Assembly: GCF_009928685.1 (NCBI RefSeq)
Contig: NZ_WWEO01000043.1
Location: forward strand, 727,006-791,005
Source: Mucilaginibacter agri
GTDB taxonomy: Bacteria; Bacteroidota; Bacteroidia; Sphingobacteriales; Sphingobacteriaceae
DNA: 64,000 bases
Reading direction: 5' to 3'
Made by a program: the position numbers and the translations under genes. Numbering within the stretch: the stretch's first letter is position 1; every line of letters begins with the position of its first letter. Below, piece by piece: positions 42,860-53,198 of this stretch. The notes beneath the pieces were generated by a model, which had not been told where the DNA came from, searched no databases, and saw nothing but the letters and a program-made list of their open reading frames with translations.

Positions 42860-43042
42860 TAATTATATAGTGCTTTTCGGTTGATGTTAACCATGTGTAC
42901 TTACAAACACTAAGCGATTGTTGTTTGATGGTTAAGTGTAAATTAAGCAGTTTTTACATTAATATCGACAAACCTAATACTATTAATACTAAGTTTTAAT
43001 TACCAATTTGTAAAATAATGCCAAATGTTGTAGTCTTATGGT

Positions 43043-43050
43043 TAAATTTG
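43043..43050 (+). promoter_or_regulatory. -7 box of the AraC-type regulator gene
   Basis: TAAATTTG matches TAnnTTTG and lies 29 bp before the ATG at 43080. No TTTG is found 19 bp upstream, so this is a partial promoter match. Confidence 0.45.
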
Positions 43051-43079
43051 TATCAACCAATTTTAACTAACAAGAATTT

Positions 43080-43955
43080 ATGACAGGCAATGTGATGCGC
43101 GAAATTACGCCGCTTACACCCAGTGATTGTTTTACCATTTTTTCGCGCAAAAAGCAGAAATTTGATTTTCCGCTGCATTACCACGAGGAGTACGAGCTTA
43201 ATCTGATCATTAATGCCAAGGGGGCCAAACGCGTTGTGGGTGGCCATATCGATGTGATAGATGAGGTTGAATTAGTACTGATAGGACCAAATTTATACCA
43301 TGCCTGGTTTACTCATCAATGCCAAACGCAGGATATCACCGAGGTAACCATCCAGTTTCATAAGGACCTTTTCGACGATCGCTTTCTGCGCCGTAATCAA
43401 ATGAACTTTGTGCGTAATATGTTCGAACATTCGCTGCGCGGCATCCTGTTCTCGCCCGAAACGGTGGCCTTGCTTAAAGATCGCATTATCTCGCTCGATA
43501 AAAAAAGCGGGTTTCATTCGGTTTTGGAGCTGCTTTCGATACTGCACGACCTTTCTGTTTCGCGTAACTTTAAAACATTGTCGGATCTTAGCTTCTCTAA
43601 CGACCGTTTTCAATACAACAGCCGCAGGATAGAACGTGTATTTGAATACATGAACAATAACTACAACAAGCAAGTCACCCTGGCCGAAGTTTCTAAACTG
43701 GCCAACATGCCTGAGGCTTCGTTTAGCCGTTTTATTAAAAAACGTACCGGAAAAACTTTTATCGATACGCTGAACGAGATCAGGTTAGGTCATGCCTCGC
43801 GGATGCTGATAGATACCACCAATACTATAGCCGAAATTGCTTATAAATGCGGCTTTAATAACATCTCTAACTTTAACCGCATATTTAAGCGTAAAAAATT
43901 CTGCATCCCTAAAGAGTTTAGGGAAACTTATGCCGGTAACCGGGTATTTATTTAG
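43080..43955 (+). CDS. AraC-family transcriptional regulator
   Basis: The 291-residue protein has an N-terminal cupin-like ligand domain (about residues 20-110: FDFPLHYHEEYELNLIINA, LVLIGPNLYHAWFTH) and a C-terminal pair of helix-turn-helix motifs (about 190-288: VTLAEVSKLANMPEASFSRF, KKRTGKTFIDTLNEIRLGHA, IAEIAYKCGFNNISNFNRIF). It is a DNA-binding regulator that probably senses a sugar. It lies 162 bp upstream of, and on the same strand as, the mannan-utilisation operon and is its most likely regulator; this is inferred from position. Confidence 0.9.
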   Translation: MTGNVMREITPLTPSDCFTIFSRKKQKFDFPLHYHEEYELNLIINAKGAKRVVGGHIDVIDEVELVLIGPNLYHAWFTHQCQTQDITEVTIQFHKDLFDDRFLRRNQMNFVRNMFEHSLRGILFSPETVALLKDRIISLDKKSGFHSVLELLSILHDLSVSRNFKTLSDLSFSNDRFQYNSRRIERVFEYMNNNYNKQVTLAEVSKLANMPEASFSRFIKKRTGKTFIDTLNEIRLGHASRMLIDTTNTIAEIAYKCGFNNISNFNRIFKRKKFCIPKEFRETYAGNRVFI

Positions 43956-44117
43956 GTTGAAGATATAATTAACCAATCGATTAAGAATTGTGTACCCGGT
44001 TTGGTTAAAAAAGTATTAGTCTGCCTTGGGTTTAATCTATAGTTTTACTTCTGCCAATTAATAGCGGAGTGAGCAGATTTTTATAAATTATCTGCAAACT
44101 GTTAAGCCTAATTATCA

Positions 44118-45950
44118 ATGAAACTATCTGCGCTGGATGCTTCTATTATAATCTTATACCTGATATCTACCATATTTATTGGTTTATGGTATCGTAAAAG
44201 AGCACTCCAAAACAAAGAAAGCTATATGCTGGGTGGTAAATCGCTGCCCTGGTATAAGCTGGGTCTCAGCGATGCTTCTGATATGTTTGATATCAGCGGT
44301 ACCATGTGGATGGTGAGCCTCTGCTTCACCTACGGTATGAAGAGTATCTGGATACCCTGGCTGTGGCCGGTATTTAACCAGATATTTTTGATGATGTACC
44401 TTTCGCGCTGGTTGCGCCGCTCAAACGCAACTACCGGGGCCGAATGGTTGGAGACCCGCTTTGGCAAAACCGGACCAGGAGTAGGCAACTCACACAAGGT
44501 AGTTATCGCATTTGCTTTGCTGGCCTGCCTGGGCTATTTAGCCTACGGTTTTATCGGCCTTGGCAAATTCATCGAAATATTTTTACCCTGGGATTCTGTT
44601 AAGGCATATGTACCCTTTACTGTCGCACCGCAGTATGTGGCCCATTTCTACGGTATCATTTTTACGCTGTTTGCTATGTTTTATTCCATTTTGGGTGGCA
44701 TGCATAGTATTGTGCTGGGCGACGTGATCAAATACTGTATTATGATTGTGGCTTGCGTTTGGGTAGCCATTATTGCGGTTACCCGTTTACACGGGCATAC
44801 GCTTAACGTGCCCGACGGCTGGTATAGCCCTTTCTTCGGTTGGAAACTCGGCCTTAACTGGACTGGTATCATCAGCGATGTAAACCAGAAGATCAAAGGC
44901 GACGGTTATTCGCTGTTTGGTGTGTTTTTTATGATGATCACCTTTAAAGGGATCTTTGCTGCCCTCGCGGGGCCGGCGCCGAACTATGATATGCAAAAGA
45001 TCCTCTCCACTCGCTCGCCCGAAGAGGCGAGTAAGATGAGCGGCTTCGTAAATGTTATTCTGCTGCCTATCCGTTATTCGTTGGTTATTGGGTTAACTGT
45101 GCTGGCCCTGCTTTATTATAACCAAATGAACCTTAAAGATGCCAACGGATCAATGGATTTTGAACGCATTTTGCCTGCGGTTATCAATAACTTTTTACCG
45201 GTTGGTTTAGTGGGCTTGTTGCTCACCGGATTGCTGGGTGCTTTTATGGGTACTTTTAGTGGTACGCTTAATGCCGCGCAGGCTTATATCGTAAACGACA
45301 TCTACCTTAAATATATAAACCCCGCGGCTTCTACTAAAAAGGTGATCTATATGAATTACCTGGTAGGTATTGTAGTGGTGATCATTGGCGTTTCCCTGGG
45401 TTTCTTCGCTAAAGATGTAAGCAGCGTTTTGCAATGGATCGTATCTGCACTTTATGGTGGTTATGTAGCATCTAATGTGCTCAAATGGCATTGGTGGCGC
45501 TTTAATGCCAACGGATTTTTTTGGGGGATGCTGGCAGGTATTTTAACTGCGCTAGCTTTCTCGTATTTTATAGATGATGCGCATTTGCTGTACTGGTTTC
45601 CGCTGCTGTTTGCATTGTCGCTCGCTGGCTCAATTATTGGTACTTACGCCGCGCCGCCTACAGATATGGCGGTTCTGAAATCTTTCTATTCAAACGTGCG
45701 GCCCTGGGGTTTCTGGGGGCCGGTTCATGATGCCGTTTTAGCCGATGATCCCAACTTTCAACGTAACAAAAACTTTAAGCTCAATATGTTTAACGTGGTT
45801 TTAGGAACCATAGCGCAACTATGCTTTACCATTTTGCCGATGTATCTGGTGCTGATGCAAAAGCTATCCCTGGCCGTTACCGTGGCTATACTGGCGGTGA
45901 TATGTACTATCCTTAAAAAAACATGGTGGGACAAACTGAGCGATTATTAA
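44118..45950 (+). CDS. Sodium:solute symporter (SSS family), probable mannobiose importer
   Basis: The 610-residue protein has about 14 membrane helices and SSS-family features: the N-terminal [40 protein letters not shown], and [20 protein letters not shown] in the later core. SSS transporters import sugars or other solutes with Na+. In Bacteroides fragilis a Na+/sugar symporter sits in the same operon as mannosylglucose phosphorylase and the 2-epimerase, which follow here by 4 bp and then 18 bp. The inferred cargo is therefore mannobiose or a related manno-oligosaccharide. Confidence 0.88.
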   Translation: MKLSALDASIIILYLISTIFIGLWYRKRALQNKESYMLGGKSLPWYKLGLSDASDMFDISGTMWMVSLCFTYGMKSIWIPWLWPVFNQIFLMMYLSRWLRRSNATTGAEWLETRFGKTGPGVGNSHKVVIAFALLACLGYLAYGFIGLGKFIEIFLPWDSVKAYVPFTVAPQYVAHFYGIIFTLFAMFYSILGGMHSIVLGDVIKYCIMIVACVWVAIIAVTRLHGHTLNVPDGWYSPFFGWKLGLNWTGIISDVNQKIKGDGYSLFGVFFMMITFKGIFAALAGPAPNYDMQKILSTRSPEEASKMSGFVNVILLPIRYSLVIGLTVLALLYYNQMNLKDANGSMDFERILPAVINNFLPVGLVGLLLTGLLGAFMGTFSGTLNAAQAYIVNDIYLKYINPAASTKKVIYMNYLVGIVVVIIGVSLGFFAKDVSSVLQWIVSALYGGYVASNVLKWHWWRFNANGFFWGMLAGILTALAFSYFIDDAHLLYWFPLLFALSLAGSIIGTYAAPPTDMAVLKSFYSNVRPWGFWGPVHDAVLADDPNFQRNKNFKLNMFNVVLGTIAQLCFTILPMYLVLMQKLSLAVTVAILAVICTILKKTWWDKLSDY

Positions 45951-45954
45951 TTTT

Positions 45955-47130
45955 ATGATGACAGAACAATTTAACCTTCGTTTATCGCAATTAACAAAAG
46001 ACTGGCAGCAACTGGTTGAAAAGCCTAACGAAAAAGTTGAGCCCGGTAACGGCATCTATCATCGTTATGTTAACCCTGTCATTACAGCAGCACATGCGCC
46101 CGTTTTTTGGCGTTACGATATCGATCCCGAAACTAACCCATACTTGATGGAGCGTTTCGGGATTAATGCGGCCTTTAACGCCGGCGCCATGAAATGGAAA
46201 GGCAAATACATACTGGCGGTGCGTACCGAAGGCTTGGACCGTAAATCGTTTTTTGCCATTGCAGAAAGCCCGAATGGGGTGGATAATTTCAAATTCTGGA
46301 ATTACCCGATTAGTTTGCCCGAAAGGGAAGACCCGGATACCAACGTTTATGATATGCGCCTTACTCAGCACGAAGACGGCTGGATCTATGGCCTGTTCTG
46401 TACCGAGCGCCGCGACCCAAGCGCTCCCCTGCACGACCAGTCGATGGCTATTGCTGCCTGCGGCATTGCCCGTACACTTGATCTGATCAAATGGGAGCGT
46501 TTGCCCGACTTGAAAACATCGTCGCCGCAACAACGCAACGTGGTATTACACCCGGAGTTTGTTGATGGTAAATATGCACTGTACACCCGCCCACAGGATA
46601 GCTTTATTAATGCAGGTACCGGGGGCGGCATCGGTTTTGGGCTTACAGACAGTATGGAAAACGCTGTTATAGATGAAGAACGGATCATCGATACCAAACA
46701 ATATCATACCGTATATGAGGCCAAAAACGGACAAGGCCCTGCGCCCATTAAAACGCCCGAAGGCTGGCTGCACCTTGCTCATGGAGTGCGCAACACAGCT
46801 GCCGGATTGCGATATGTTCTCTATATGTTTATGACCGACTTGCACGATCTGACCAAAGTGATTTACAAACCTGCTGGTTATTTTATTGCCCCAGAGGGCG
46901 AAGAGCGGGTAGGTGATGTATCTAACGTAATCTTTGCCAACGGTTGGATTTTGGATAGCGATGGTAAGGTGTTTATTTATTATGCTTCATCAGATACTCG
47001 CATGCATGTAGCTACCAGTACCATAGCGCAGTTGTTAGATTATGTAAAAAATACCGTGGCAGATGGCCTGCGTTCGGCCACATCTGTAGAAACGCTTTGT
47101 GGTATCATCAATAAAAATCTAAATAAATAG
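45955..47130 (+). CDS. GH130 4-O-beta-D-mannosyl-D-glucose phosphorylase
   Basis: The 391-residue protein belongs to GH130: [60 protein letters not shown] and [20 protein letters not shown]. The Asp in VYDMRL (residue 133 from the first Met, 132 from the second) lines up with the general acid of the B. fragilis enzyme. It phosphorolyses mannosyl-beta-1,4-glucose to mannose 1-phosphate and glucose in the cytoplasm, saving one ATP per linkage. The epimerase that would make its substrate is the next gene. No signal peptide, as expected. Two ATG codons in tandem leave the start ambiguous by one residue. Confidence 0.92.
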   Translation: MMTEQFNLRLSQLTKDWQQLVEKPNEKVEPGNGIYHRYVNPVITAAHAPVFWRYDIDPETNPYLMERFGINAAFNAGAMKWKGKYILAVRTEGLDRKSFFAIAESPNGVDNFKFWNYPISLPEREDPDTNVYDMRLTQHEDGWIYGLFCTERRDPSAPLHDQSMAIAACGIARTLDLIKWERLPDLKTSSPQQRNVVLHPEFVDGKYALYTRPQDSFINAGTGGGIGFGLTDSMENAVIDEERIIDTKQYHTVYEAKNGQGPAPIKTPEGWLHLAHGVRNTAAGLRYVLYMFMTDLHDLTKVIYKPAGYFIAPEGEERVGDVSNVIFANGWILDSDGKVFIYYASSDTRMHVATSTIAQLLDYVKNTVADGLRSATSVETLCGIINKNLNK

Positions 47131-47148
47131 CATAGTAATTATTAACCA

Positions 47149-48363
47149 ATGGATGCCAAACAGTCGACCGCGCAATTAGAAATCTATAAAGATGAGTTGA
47201 ATGCTGAACTAATCCGTATTATGGATTACTGGTCGAGGTATACGGTTGACGACACCTACGGCGGTTTTTATGGAAAAATAGATCAGCATAACCAAGTCGA
47301 TTTAAAAGCCCCTAAGGGTTCGGTACTCAACGCCCGGATCCTTTGGTCATTTTCGGCAGCCTACAATCAGGATCAAACACCTTATTACCTTGATTTGGCG
47401 CAACGTGCTTATGATTACATCTCCAAGTATTTTATAGACCACGAGCACCGTGGCGTTTACTGGACAGTGGATTTTGAAGGCAATCCCCTCGACACCAAAA
47501 AGCAGGTGTATGCCACCGCCTTTACCATTTATGGCTTAAGCGAATATTACATAGCCTCGAAAGACGAAAGCGCTAAGCAATTGGCCATGGATCTCTATAA
47601 ATTATTGGTCGACAAAAGCTTTGACACCGAACAAACAGGCTATTTCGAAGCCTTCACCCGCGATTGGCAGCCTATTGAAGATCTGCGATTGAGCGAGAAG
47701 GATGCTAACGAGAAGAAGACCATGAACACCCATTTGCACGTGCTGGAAGCTTATGCCAACTTGTACCGCATATGGCCCGATGGTGGTTTGCTCGAGCAGA
47801 TTCTCGGGTTACTTTACAATTTTATTGATCATTTTATAGGTCCGTCCAAACATAGCCTCCACCTGTTTTTTGACGAGAACTGGAAACTGCGGTCGGATTT
47901 GGTATCCTATGGTCACGATATTGAAGCCGCCTGGCTGGTATTGCGTGCTGCCGAAATTATAGATGATGAACTACTGATAGCCCAACTGAGACCCATTGCG
48001 GTTGATATTGCACACGCCACCCTAAATGGATTAGATAAAGACGGCGGTATGTGGTATGAATATGAACCAGCCTCCAAACGCCTTATCAGCGAAAAGCATT
48101 GGTGGGTACAGGCCGAAGCCATGATCGGCTATTTTAATGCCTGGCAAATATCGGGCGATGATAATTTTAAGACGCTTTCGCTCAAAAACTGGGATTTTGT
48201 AAAAAACAAGATTTTAGACCAACACAACGGTGAGTGGCATTGGGGAGTTAACCAGCACGGGCAAATAATGCCAAACGAAGATAAAGCCGGCCTTTGGAAA
48301 TGCCCATATCATAATACCCGCGCCTGTATCGAAATTATTAATCGTATTAATAGCTTATCTTAG
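47149..48363 (+). CDS. Cellobiose/mannobiose 2-epimerase (AGE family)
   Basis: The 404-residue protein has the (alpha/alpha)6-barrel pattern of the N-acylglucosamine 2-epimerase superfamily and the cellobiose 2-epimerase motifs: DTYGGFYGKIDQHN, SVLNARILWSFSAAYN, NTHLHVLEAYANLYRIWP, VSYGHDIEAAWLVLRAA with its catalytic-type His, KHWWVQAEAMIGYFNAW and WKCPYHNTRACIEI. It turns mannosyl-mannose (mannobiose) into mannosyl-glucose, the substrate of the GH130 enzyme 18 bp upstream. The protein is cytoplasmic. Its length and motifs are complete. Confidence 0.92.
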   Translation: MDAKQSTAQLEIYKDELNAELIRIMDYWSRYTVDDTYGGFYGKIDQHNQVDLKAPKGSVLNARILWSFSAAYNQDQTPYYLDLAQRAYDYISKYFIDHEHRGVYWTVDFEGNPLDTKKQVYATAFTIYGLSEYYIASKDESAKQLAMDLYKLLVDKSFDTEQTGYFEAFTRDWQPIEDLRLSEKDANEKKTMNTHLHVLEAYANLYRIWPDGGLLEQILGLLYNFIDHFIGPSKHSLHLFFDENWKLRSDLVSYGHDIEAAWLVLRAAEIIDDELLIAQLRPIAVDIAHATLNGLDKDGGMWYEYEPASKRLISEKHWWVQAEAMIGYFNAWQISGDDNFKTLSLKNWDFVKNKILDQHNGEWHWGVNQHGQIMPNEDKAGLWKCPYHNTRACIEIINRINSLS

Positions 48364-48382
48364 TGATATAGAAAAACCAATT

Positions 48383-49648
48383 ATGAACCAGCTTAAAAAA
48401 ATTTTATCCTCGATAATAACTGTCGTTATTACAGGTTCGGTTTATGCACAGGATGCTGCGGCACCGGTCGCGGTAGCTAAGCAGCAAGTAGCGGATAATA
48501 GTAATCTGGCATTAACACCGCCCATGGGTTTTAATACCTGGAATACCTTCCAGACCAATATTGATGAACAGATGCTTTGCGAAATGGTAGATACTTATGT
48601 GTCATCGGGCATGCGCGATGCCGGTTACAAGTATTTTGTTTTGGATGATGGCTGGATGAGCATGGATCGGGATTCCACTGGTAATCTGGTGGCCGATCCG
48701 AAGAAATTTCCAAGCGGCATGAAAGCGTTTGCCGATTATGTACATAGCAAAGGCATGAAGTTCGGCATTTATAATTGCGCAGGCACTAAAACCTGTGCAG
48801 GTTATCCGGGCACTAGGGGTAACGAATATCAGGATGCACGGTTATACGCATCATGGGGTGTTGATTATTTTAAGTATGACTGGTGTAATACCGATAGCCT
48901 GAATGCCAGAGAAGCTTATATAACGATGAGTAACGCTTTGAAAGCAACCGGCAGGCCGATTGTTTTTAGTTTGTGCGAGTGGGGTAACCATCAACCCTGG
49001 TTATGGGGTAAAGGAGTAGGCCAACTTTGGCGCACTACCGGCGACATTTGCAATCAATTTGATAAAGACAAAGTTATAGGCACCTGGACAGCACAAAGCG
49101 TGCTTACGATATTGGATAAACAAGACAAGATCCGCCAGTATAGCGGCCCCGGCCATTGGAATGATCCGGATATGCTGGAGGTTGGCAACGGCATGAGCGT
49201 TGCGGAAGACCGGGCGCATTTTACGATGTGGTGCATGCTGGCCGCGCCGCTAATGGCAGGTAACGATCTGCGTAAAATGTCAGCGCAAACGCACGATATT
49301 TTAACCAATAAAGAAGTTATTGCACTTGATCAGGATTCGATGGGGATTCAAGGTTTCAAGCAGTTGACAATGGATGGGGTAGAAGTTTGGGTGAAACCCT
49401 TAAGCGGAGGTGATGTAGCTGTGGCTTTCTTAAACCGCAGCGGCCAAACACAAGCCATTACCTACGTATGGGCCGAGCACAATATTAAAGATGCAATTTC
49501 GAAAGTTGATGTTGATTTTACCAAAACCCAATATAAGGTTCGTGATTTGTGGCTTAAAAAGGATGTTGGTACCACTAAGGGGATGTATAAACAAAGTATT
49601 CCTTCGCATGATGTACTTGTTGTAAGGCTTCACGCTTTAAACCAGTAG
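48383..49648 (+). CDS. GH27 alpha-galactosidase
   Basis: The 421-residue protein has a signal peptide (MNQLKKILSSIITVVITGSV, cut after YAQ) and the GH27 core: TPPMGFNTWNTFQTNI, FVLDDGWMS, and the nucleophile Asp166 in YFKYDWCN; the acid/base is Asp221 in RTTGDICN. The C-terminal beta domain ends VLVVRLHALN. Exported to the periplasm or surface, it would remove alpha-1,6-galactose side chains from galactomannan so that the GH26 enzyme can act. It is the fourth gene of the operon, 19 bp after the epimerase. Confidence 0.93.
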   Translation: MNQLKKILSSIITVVITGSVYAQDAAAPVAVAKQQVADNSNLALTPPMGFNTWNTFQTNIDEQMLCEMVDTYVSSGMRDAGYKYFVLDDGWMSMDRDSTGNLVADPKKFPSGMKAFADYVHSKGMKFGIYNCAGTKTCAGYPGTRGNEYQDARLYASWGVDYFKYDWCNTDSLNAREAYITMSNALKATGRPIVFSLCEWGNHQPWLWGKGVGQLWRTTGDICNQFDKDKVIGTWTAQSVLTILDKQDKIRQYSGPGHWNDPDMLEVGNGMSVAEDRAHFTMWCMLAAPLMAGNDLRKMSAQTHDILTNKEVIALDQDSMGIQGFKQLTMDGVEVWVKPLSGGDVAVAFLNRSGQTQAITYVWAEHNIKDAISKVDVDFTKTQYKVRDLWLKKDVGTTKGMYKQSIPSHDVLVVRLHALNQ

Positions 49649-49656
49649 CTATCTGT

Positions 49657-49689
49657 AAACCGGCAAGTGGTAACTAATTTTGCTGGTTT
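49657..49689 (+). terminator. Hairpin between GH27 and GH26 genes
   Basis: AAACCGGCAA (49657-49666) pairs with TTGCTGGTTT (49680-49689), one G-T pair, loop 13 nt. No T-run follows. It could weaken read-through or protect the 3' end of the upstream mRNA rather than end transcription. Confidence 0.4.
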
Positions 49690-49738
49690 ATAAATAAAAC
49701 TTATCAATTTTACGTTTCATAATTGAGGCTATTGAATA

Positions 49739-50854
49739 ATGAAAAACGTACTAATTGGCTTTGTGACGGCTATGCTTTCTTTCTGCGCTTTAAACTCCAG
49801 GGCACAAGTGGTTGAACCAAGCGATCATAAAGCGACTAAAGAAACCCGTAACCTTTACAATAATATGCAGCAACTGGTTAGTTCGGGTGTGATGTTCGGT
49901 CATCACGATGATACCGCTTACGGAGTTAACTGGCGTTTACAGCCTGATAGTTCGGATGTTAAAGCCGTTACCGGATCATATCCGGCCGTTTATGGTTGGG
50001 ACCTGGCCAAGTTAGAACACGATAGCACCACCGATATTAACGGTATCCCATTCGAAGCACAACGTAAATTAGTGATTGAAGCCTATCAGCGGGGAGGCAT
50101 CAATACCTTTTGCTGGCACATGGATAACCCGGTTAACGATAAAACAGCTTGGGATACTACCAGCAATAGCGTAAAACAGCTGTTGCCCGGCGGCGAGTTT
50201 CACGATAAATATGAGGACTATTTAAAGAAAATGGCCGCTTATATTAAAACCTTAAAGGGAGAAGACGGTAAGGATATTCCCATATTATTTAGACCCTTCC
50301 ATGAACTTACAGGTGGTTGGTTTTGGTGGGGGAATAAAACTACCGACCCACAAGATTTTGTAGCGCTCTGGCAATTCACCATTGATTTTTTGAGGAAGAA
50401 GCAAAAGCTGCATAATTTATTGGTGGTTTACTCTACAGCCGATTTTATCTCTACGCGAGAATTTATGGATCGCTATCCCGGAGATGACTATGTTGATTTT
50501 GTGGGCTTCGATATTTATTGTAACGGTAACGCATGGTACGTACAACAATTGGATGAACAATTATCCATGTTGCAGCAGGTAGCAGCTGAACACCACAAAG
50601 TAGCCTGCATTCCCGAAACCGGCTATGAAGGTATCCCCGATGCCAACTGGTGGACGAATATCCTTTTACCTCAACTTGCTAAGTACAAATTGTCTTATGT
50701 AATGGCCTGGCGTAATGCAACCAATAAACATTTTTTTGCGCCCTATCCTGGTCAGAAAAGCGCCGCAGACTTCGTGAAGTTTTATAGCAGTCCGAATGTT
50801 ATATTTCAGAATAATCTGACACCATTAAATATCTATGGTAAAGGTTCGAAATAA
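49739..50854 (+). CDS. GH26 beta-mannanase (probable mannobiose-releasing)
   Basis: The 371-residue protein has a signal peptide (MKNVLIGFVTAMLSFCALNS, cut after RAQ) and the GH26 fold: VMFGHHDDTAYGVNW, YPAVYGWDLAKLEHD, FCWHMDNPV, acid/base Glu189 in FRPFHELTGGWFWWG and nucleophile Glu293 in ACIPETGYEG. It cuts beta-1,4-mannan. The operon context, with an epimerase and phosphorylase that use disaccharides, suggests it releases mannobiose, as ManA of B. fragilis does. It is the last gene of the unit, 90 bp after GH27, and is convergent with the fdtB-like gene. Confidence 0.93.
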   Translation: MKNVLIGFVTAMLSFCALNSRAQVVEPSDHKATKETRNLYNNMQQLVSSGVMFGHHDDTAYGVNWRLQPDSSDVKAVTGSYPAVYGWDLAKLEHDSTTDINGIPFEAQRKLVIEAYQRGGINTFCWHMDNPVNDKTAWDTTSNSVKQLLPGGEFHDKYEDYLKKMAAYIKTLKGEDGKDIPILFRPFHELTGGWFWWGNKTTDPQDFVALWQFTIDFLRKKQKLHNLLVVYSTADFISTREFMDRYPGDDYVDFVGFDIYCNGNAWYVQQLDEQLSMLQQVAAEHHKVACIPETGYEGIPDANWWTNILLPQLAKYKLSYVMAWRNATNKHFFAPYPGQKSAADFVKFYSSPNVIFQNNLTPLNIYGKGSK

Positions 50855-50889
50855 TTTTAGATTGCTGTGATTAGCGAGAGATTTTGCGA

Positions 50890-51975
50890 TTAAAAAGCGT
50901 TGAGTTTGTCAATCACATACTGCACATTTTCCTCCGTATGGCAATAGGAGCAAGGCAGGCTTAGAGTAGTTTGATGTATCTTTTCAGAAATAGGATGATG
51001 TTGCCCCTCCAATAAATGCGATAATGCTTTTTGTTGATGTGGCGGCACGGGGTAATGGATTTCTGATGCTATTCCATGTTGTAATAAATAAGACTTCAAT
51101 TCATCGCGACGTGGGTGGCGAATGTTAAAGATGTGATATACATCCGTATAGTCAGCATCAACAACCGGGAGTATAAAATCGCTTTTAAGCTGATTTAAAT
51201 ACATAGTGGCCAGTTTTTGTTTATGCGCATTGATGGCATCTAAGGCCTCCAGTTTAATTTGCAGAAAGGCGGCCTGCAATTCGTCCAGGCGGGAGTTTAC
51301 ACCCATGTATTCGTTATAATATTTCTTTTCGGAGCCGTAATTACGCAGTTTTTTGATTTTATCGGCATAGGCTTCCTCATTAGTGGTTATTGCTCCCGCA
51401 TCGCCCAAAGCCCCAAGGTTTTTGGTTGGGTAAAAGCTAAAAGTTCCAAACTCACCAAATGTGCCCGACTTTCTGCCCCTGTACATAGCGCCGTGTGATT
51501 GCGCACAATCTTCTATCAAAATAAGGTTGTGCTTTTCTTTAATAGCCATTATCGCATCCATATCGCAGCACTTGCCATATAGATGTACAATCATTATCGC
51601 CTTGGTTTTAGAGGTGATGGCTTGTTCTATTTTGGCAGGGTCTATATTATAGGTATGGATATCGGGTTCAATCAATATCGGTACCAGGTTATTATTAGTA
51701 ATTGATAATATAGTAGCGATGTAGGTATTCGCCGGAACAATAACCTCGCTGCCCGGCTCAAAGTCGAAGGTCTTTATAGATAATGTCAGTGCATCCAGCC
51801 CGTTGGCAACACCTACACAGTAGGTAGAGTGGTTCCATGCTGCAAATTGGGTTTCGAAGTCGGCCGTGTATTTACCCAGTATGTACCATCCGTTGTTTAA
51901 AAAATCGTTAAAGCGTTGTTTAAACACTTCGTTGAACGGTTTATTAAGCTCGAACAGGTTTTCGTAGGGTATCAT
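50890..51975 (-). CDS. fdtB: DegT/DnrJ-family sugar aminotransferase (FdtB/QdtB-like)
   Basis: The 361-residue PLP enzyme has the DegT/DnrJ/EryC1/StrS pattern: [49 protein letters not shown], the PLP-side Asp in [13 protein letters not shown] and the Schiff-base Lys185 in [14 protein letters not shown]. It transfers an amino group to carbon 3 of a dTDP-3-keto-6-deoxyhexose. Its ATG overlaps the fdtA-like stop (shared A), so the two are coupled. The product (3-amino-fucose or 3-amino-quinovose type) depends on the ketoisomerase and cannot be told here. No acetyltransferase follows. Confidence 0.9.
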   Translation of the reverse strand: MIPYENLFELNKPFNEVFKQRFNDFLNNGWYILGKYTADFETQFAAWNHSTYCVGVANGLDALTLSIKTFDFEPGSEVIVPANTYIATILSITNNNLVPILIEPDIHTYNIDPAKIEQAITSKTKAIMIVHLYGKCCDMDAIMAIKEKHNLILIEDCAQSHGAMYRGRKSGTFGEFGTFSFYPTKNLGALGDAGAITTNEEAYADKIKKLRNYGSEKKYYNEYMGVNSRLDELQAAFLQIKLEALDAINAHKQKLATMYLNQLKSDFILPVVDADYTDVYHIFNIRHPRRDELKSYLLQHGIASEIHYPVPPHQQKALSHLLEGQHHPISEKIHQTTLSLPCSYCHTEENVQYVIDKLNAF

Positions 51976-52346
51976 TAGCTATTTGGATATGGGTCGAAAA
52001 TATAATCAGTAGCGTCAAATGATGTTGAGGCCAATACCAGTAATATCGCGTCCGGGCTAAAATTCTTCATCACATGCCAGTCCTGGGTTTCCAGTATCAG
52101 GCATTTGTGCGGACAATCCATTTCAAAAGATTCCGTTTTTGTTCCGTCGTTATTAACAATTGTACAGCTACCTTTAATACAGATAGCGGCCTGTACTGTT
52201 TTATGGTGCCTGTGCCCGCCACGAGCCGAGCTATCTACACCGTAAATGTAAAATAAGCGTTTTATGTCAAATGGTATTACCTCGTCTAAAACGGTGAGGT
52301 TACCACGGTCATCACTAAAAGTAGGAATGTTAATTAAATGAGCCAT
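51975..52346 (-). CDS. fdtA: WxcM-like/FdtA-type dTDP-4-keto-6-deoxyglucose 3,4-ketoisomerase
   Basis: The 123-residue cupin has the FdtA/QdtA pattern: [40 protein letters not shown] with the His-rich metal/active site, and [20 protein letters not shown]. It moves the keto group from carbon 4 to carbon 3 of dTDP-4-keto-6-deoxyglucose and so prepares the substrate of the FdtB-like aminotransferase next to it. FdtA and QdtA differ in C4 stereochemistry; I cannot decide which this is. It follows the glycosyltransferase gene by 15 bp. Confidence 0.9.
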   Translation of the reverse strand: MAHLINIPTFSDDRGNLTVLDEVIPFDIKRLFYIYGVDSSARGGHRHHKTVQAAICIKGSCTIVNNDGTKTESFEMDCPHKCLILETQDWHVMKNFSPDAILLVLASTSFDATDYIFDPYPNS

Positions 52347-52361
52347 GTATTGTAGTAGATG

Positions 52362-53198
52362 TTACAGTTGATCTAGCATATCGAGCAGTTTGCTGTTGGC
52401 ATCCTGGCTGAATTTTCGCGCAAAGAGGTCATCTGTGTTTTTTAGTGCAGTAAAATCCTGAATATTTAAAGTTTTAGGGTGTGTGCCACCCGACGACCAG
52501 TCGATGTACCGGTAATCATTGTTAACTAACCGGTCGGCGTATTCAGAATTCATCAGTATAGTTTGAAAAACAAATTCGTCGCTTCCCCAGGTAAATAGGA
52601 AAAATCGCTCGAGATGGGGATGACTTTCCACAAAATGCACCACATATTTTGCACACTCCGGGGTCAACATCCAAAACATCGACTTGCCATATGGCTTTAG
52701 ACCTTCAGGTATTTTTCGTTTAGGTGCGAAAAAATTAACTAGTTTTTCAGTCCGGTATTTTCCTCTAAAGGTGAAATTTACAAAGTGATAACGAGTTATT
52801 CGCGGTAAGGCTTCAATCCATTTATCCTCGATACTTTCAAACTCTATAAACTCCTTTCCTTTATTTTTTTCAAAGAAATTGAGCATGTATTCTGCAGACT
52901 TTATGGGATAATCCTGCCCGCTTATAAAGTTAATATAGTCGTATTTGATCTCTGTAGCAGCGATTTCCTTAATACATTTAAAGGTAGCCTTAATAGTATT
53001 ATATCCTGCCCAACGCACGTCTTCGCGGTTATGCACCAAAAAAACATTGGGGTATTGCTGTAGATATAAGTAGGGCTTAATGCTGAATTTTTTGTCGACG
53101 TGAATGTAAAAATCAAACGAGGGGTGCGATAATCGTTTGATGAGTCGCTCAGTTAACTTGGGATTGGTATACGTTAGTATTAGATGGGCAACTTTCAT
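52362..53198 (-). CDS. GT14-like beta-1,6-N-acetylglucosaminyltransferase family protein
   Basis: The 278-residue protein matches the Core-2/I-branching (GT14-type) family: MKVAHLILTYTNPKLTERLI, FDFYIHVDKKFSI, NREDVRWAGYNTIKATFKCI, INFISGQDYPIKS, FFLFTWGSDEFVFQTIL and YIDWSSGGTHPKTL. It has no signal peptide or membrane helix and would act in the cytoplasm on a glycolipid or protein-linked sugar. Being first in a unit with fdtA- and fdtB-like genes, it may add or precede the addition of the aminosugar; this is inference. Confidence 0.87.
   Translation of the reverse strand: MKVAHLILTYTNPKLTERLIKRLSHPSFDFYIHVDKKFSIKPYLYLQQYPNVFLVHNREDVRWAGYNTIKATFKCIKEIAATEIKYDYINFISGQDYPIKSAEYMLNFFEKNKGKEFIEFESIEDKWIEALPRITRYHFVNFTFRGKYRTEKLVNFFAPKRKIPEGLKPYGKSMFWMLTPECAKYVVHFVESHPHLERFFLFTWGSDEFVFQTILMNSEYADRLVNNDYRYIDWSSGGTHPKTLNIQDFTALKNTDDLFARKFSQDANSKLLDMLDQL

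Noticed and set aside
34808..50854. One large mannan utilisation locus that includes the SusCD pair
   Set aside because: A strong terminator follows SusD, the mla operon lies between, and the strands differ; a functional link is possible but the sequence does not show a single locus.
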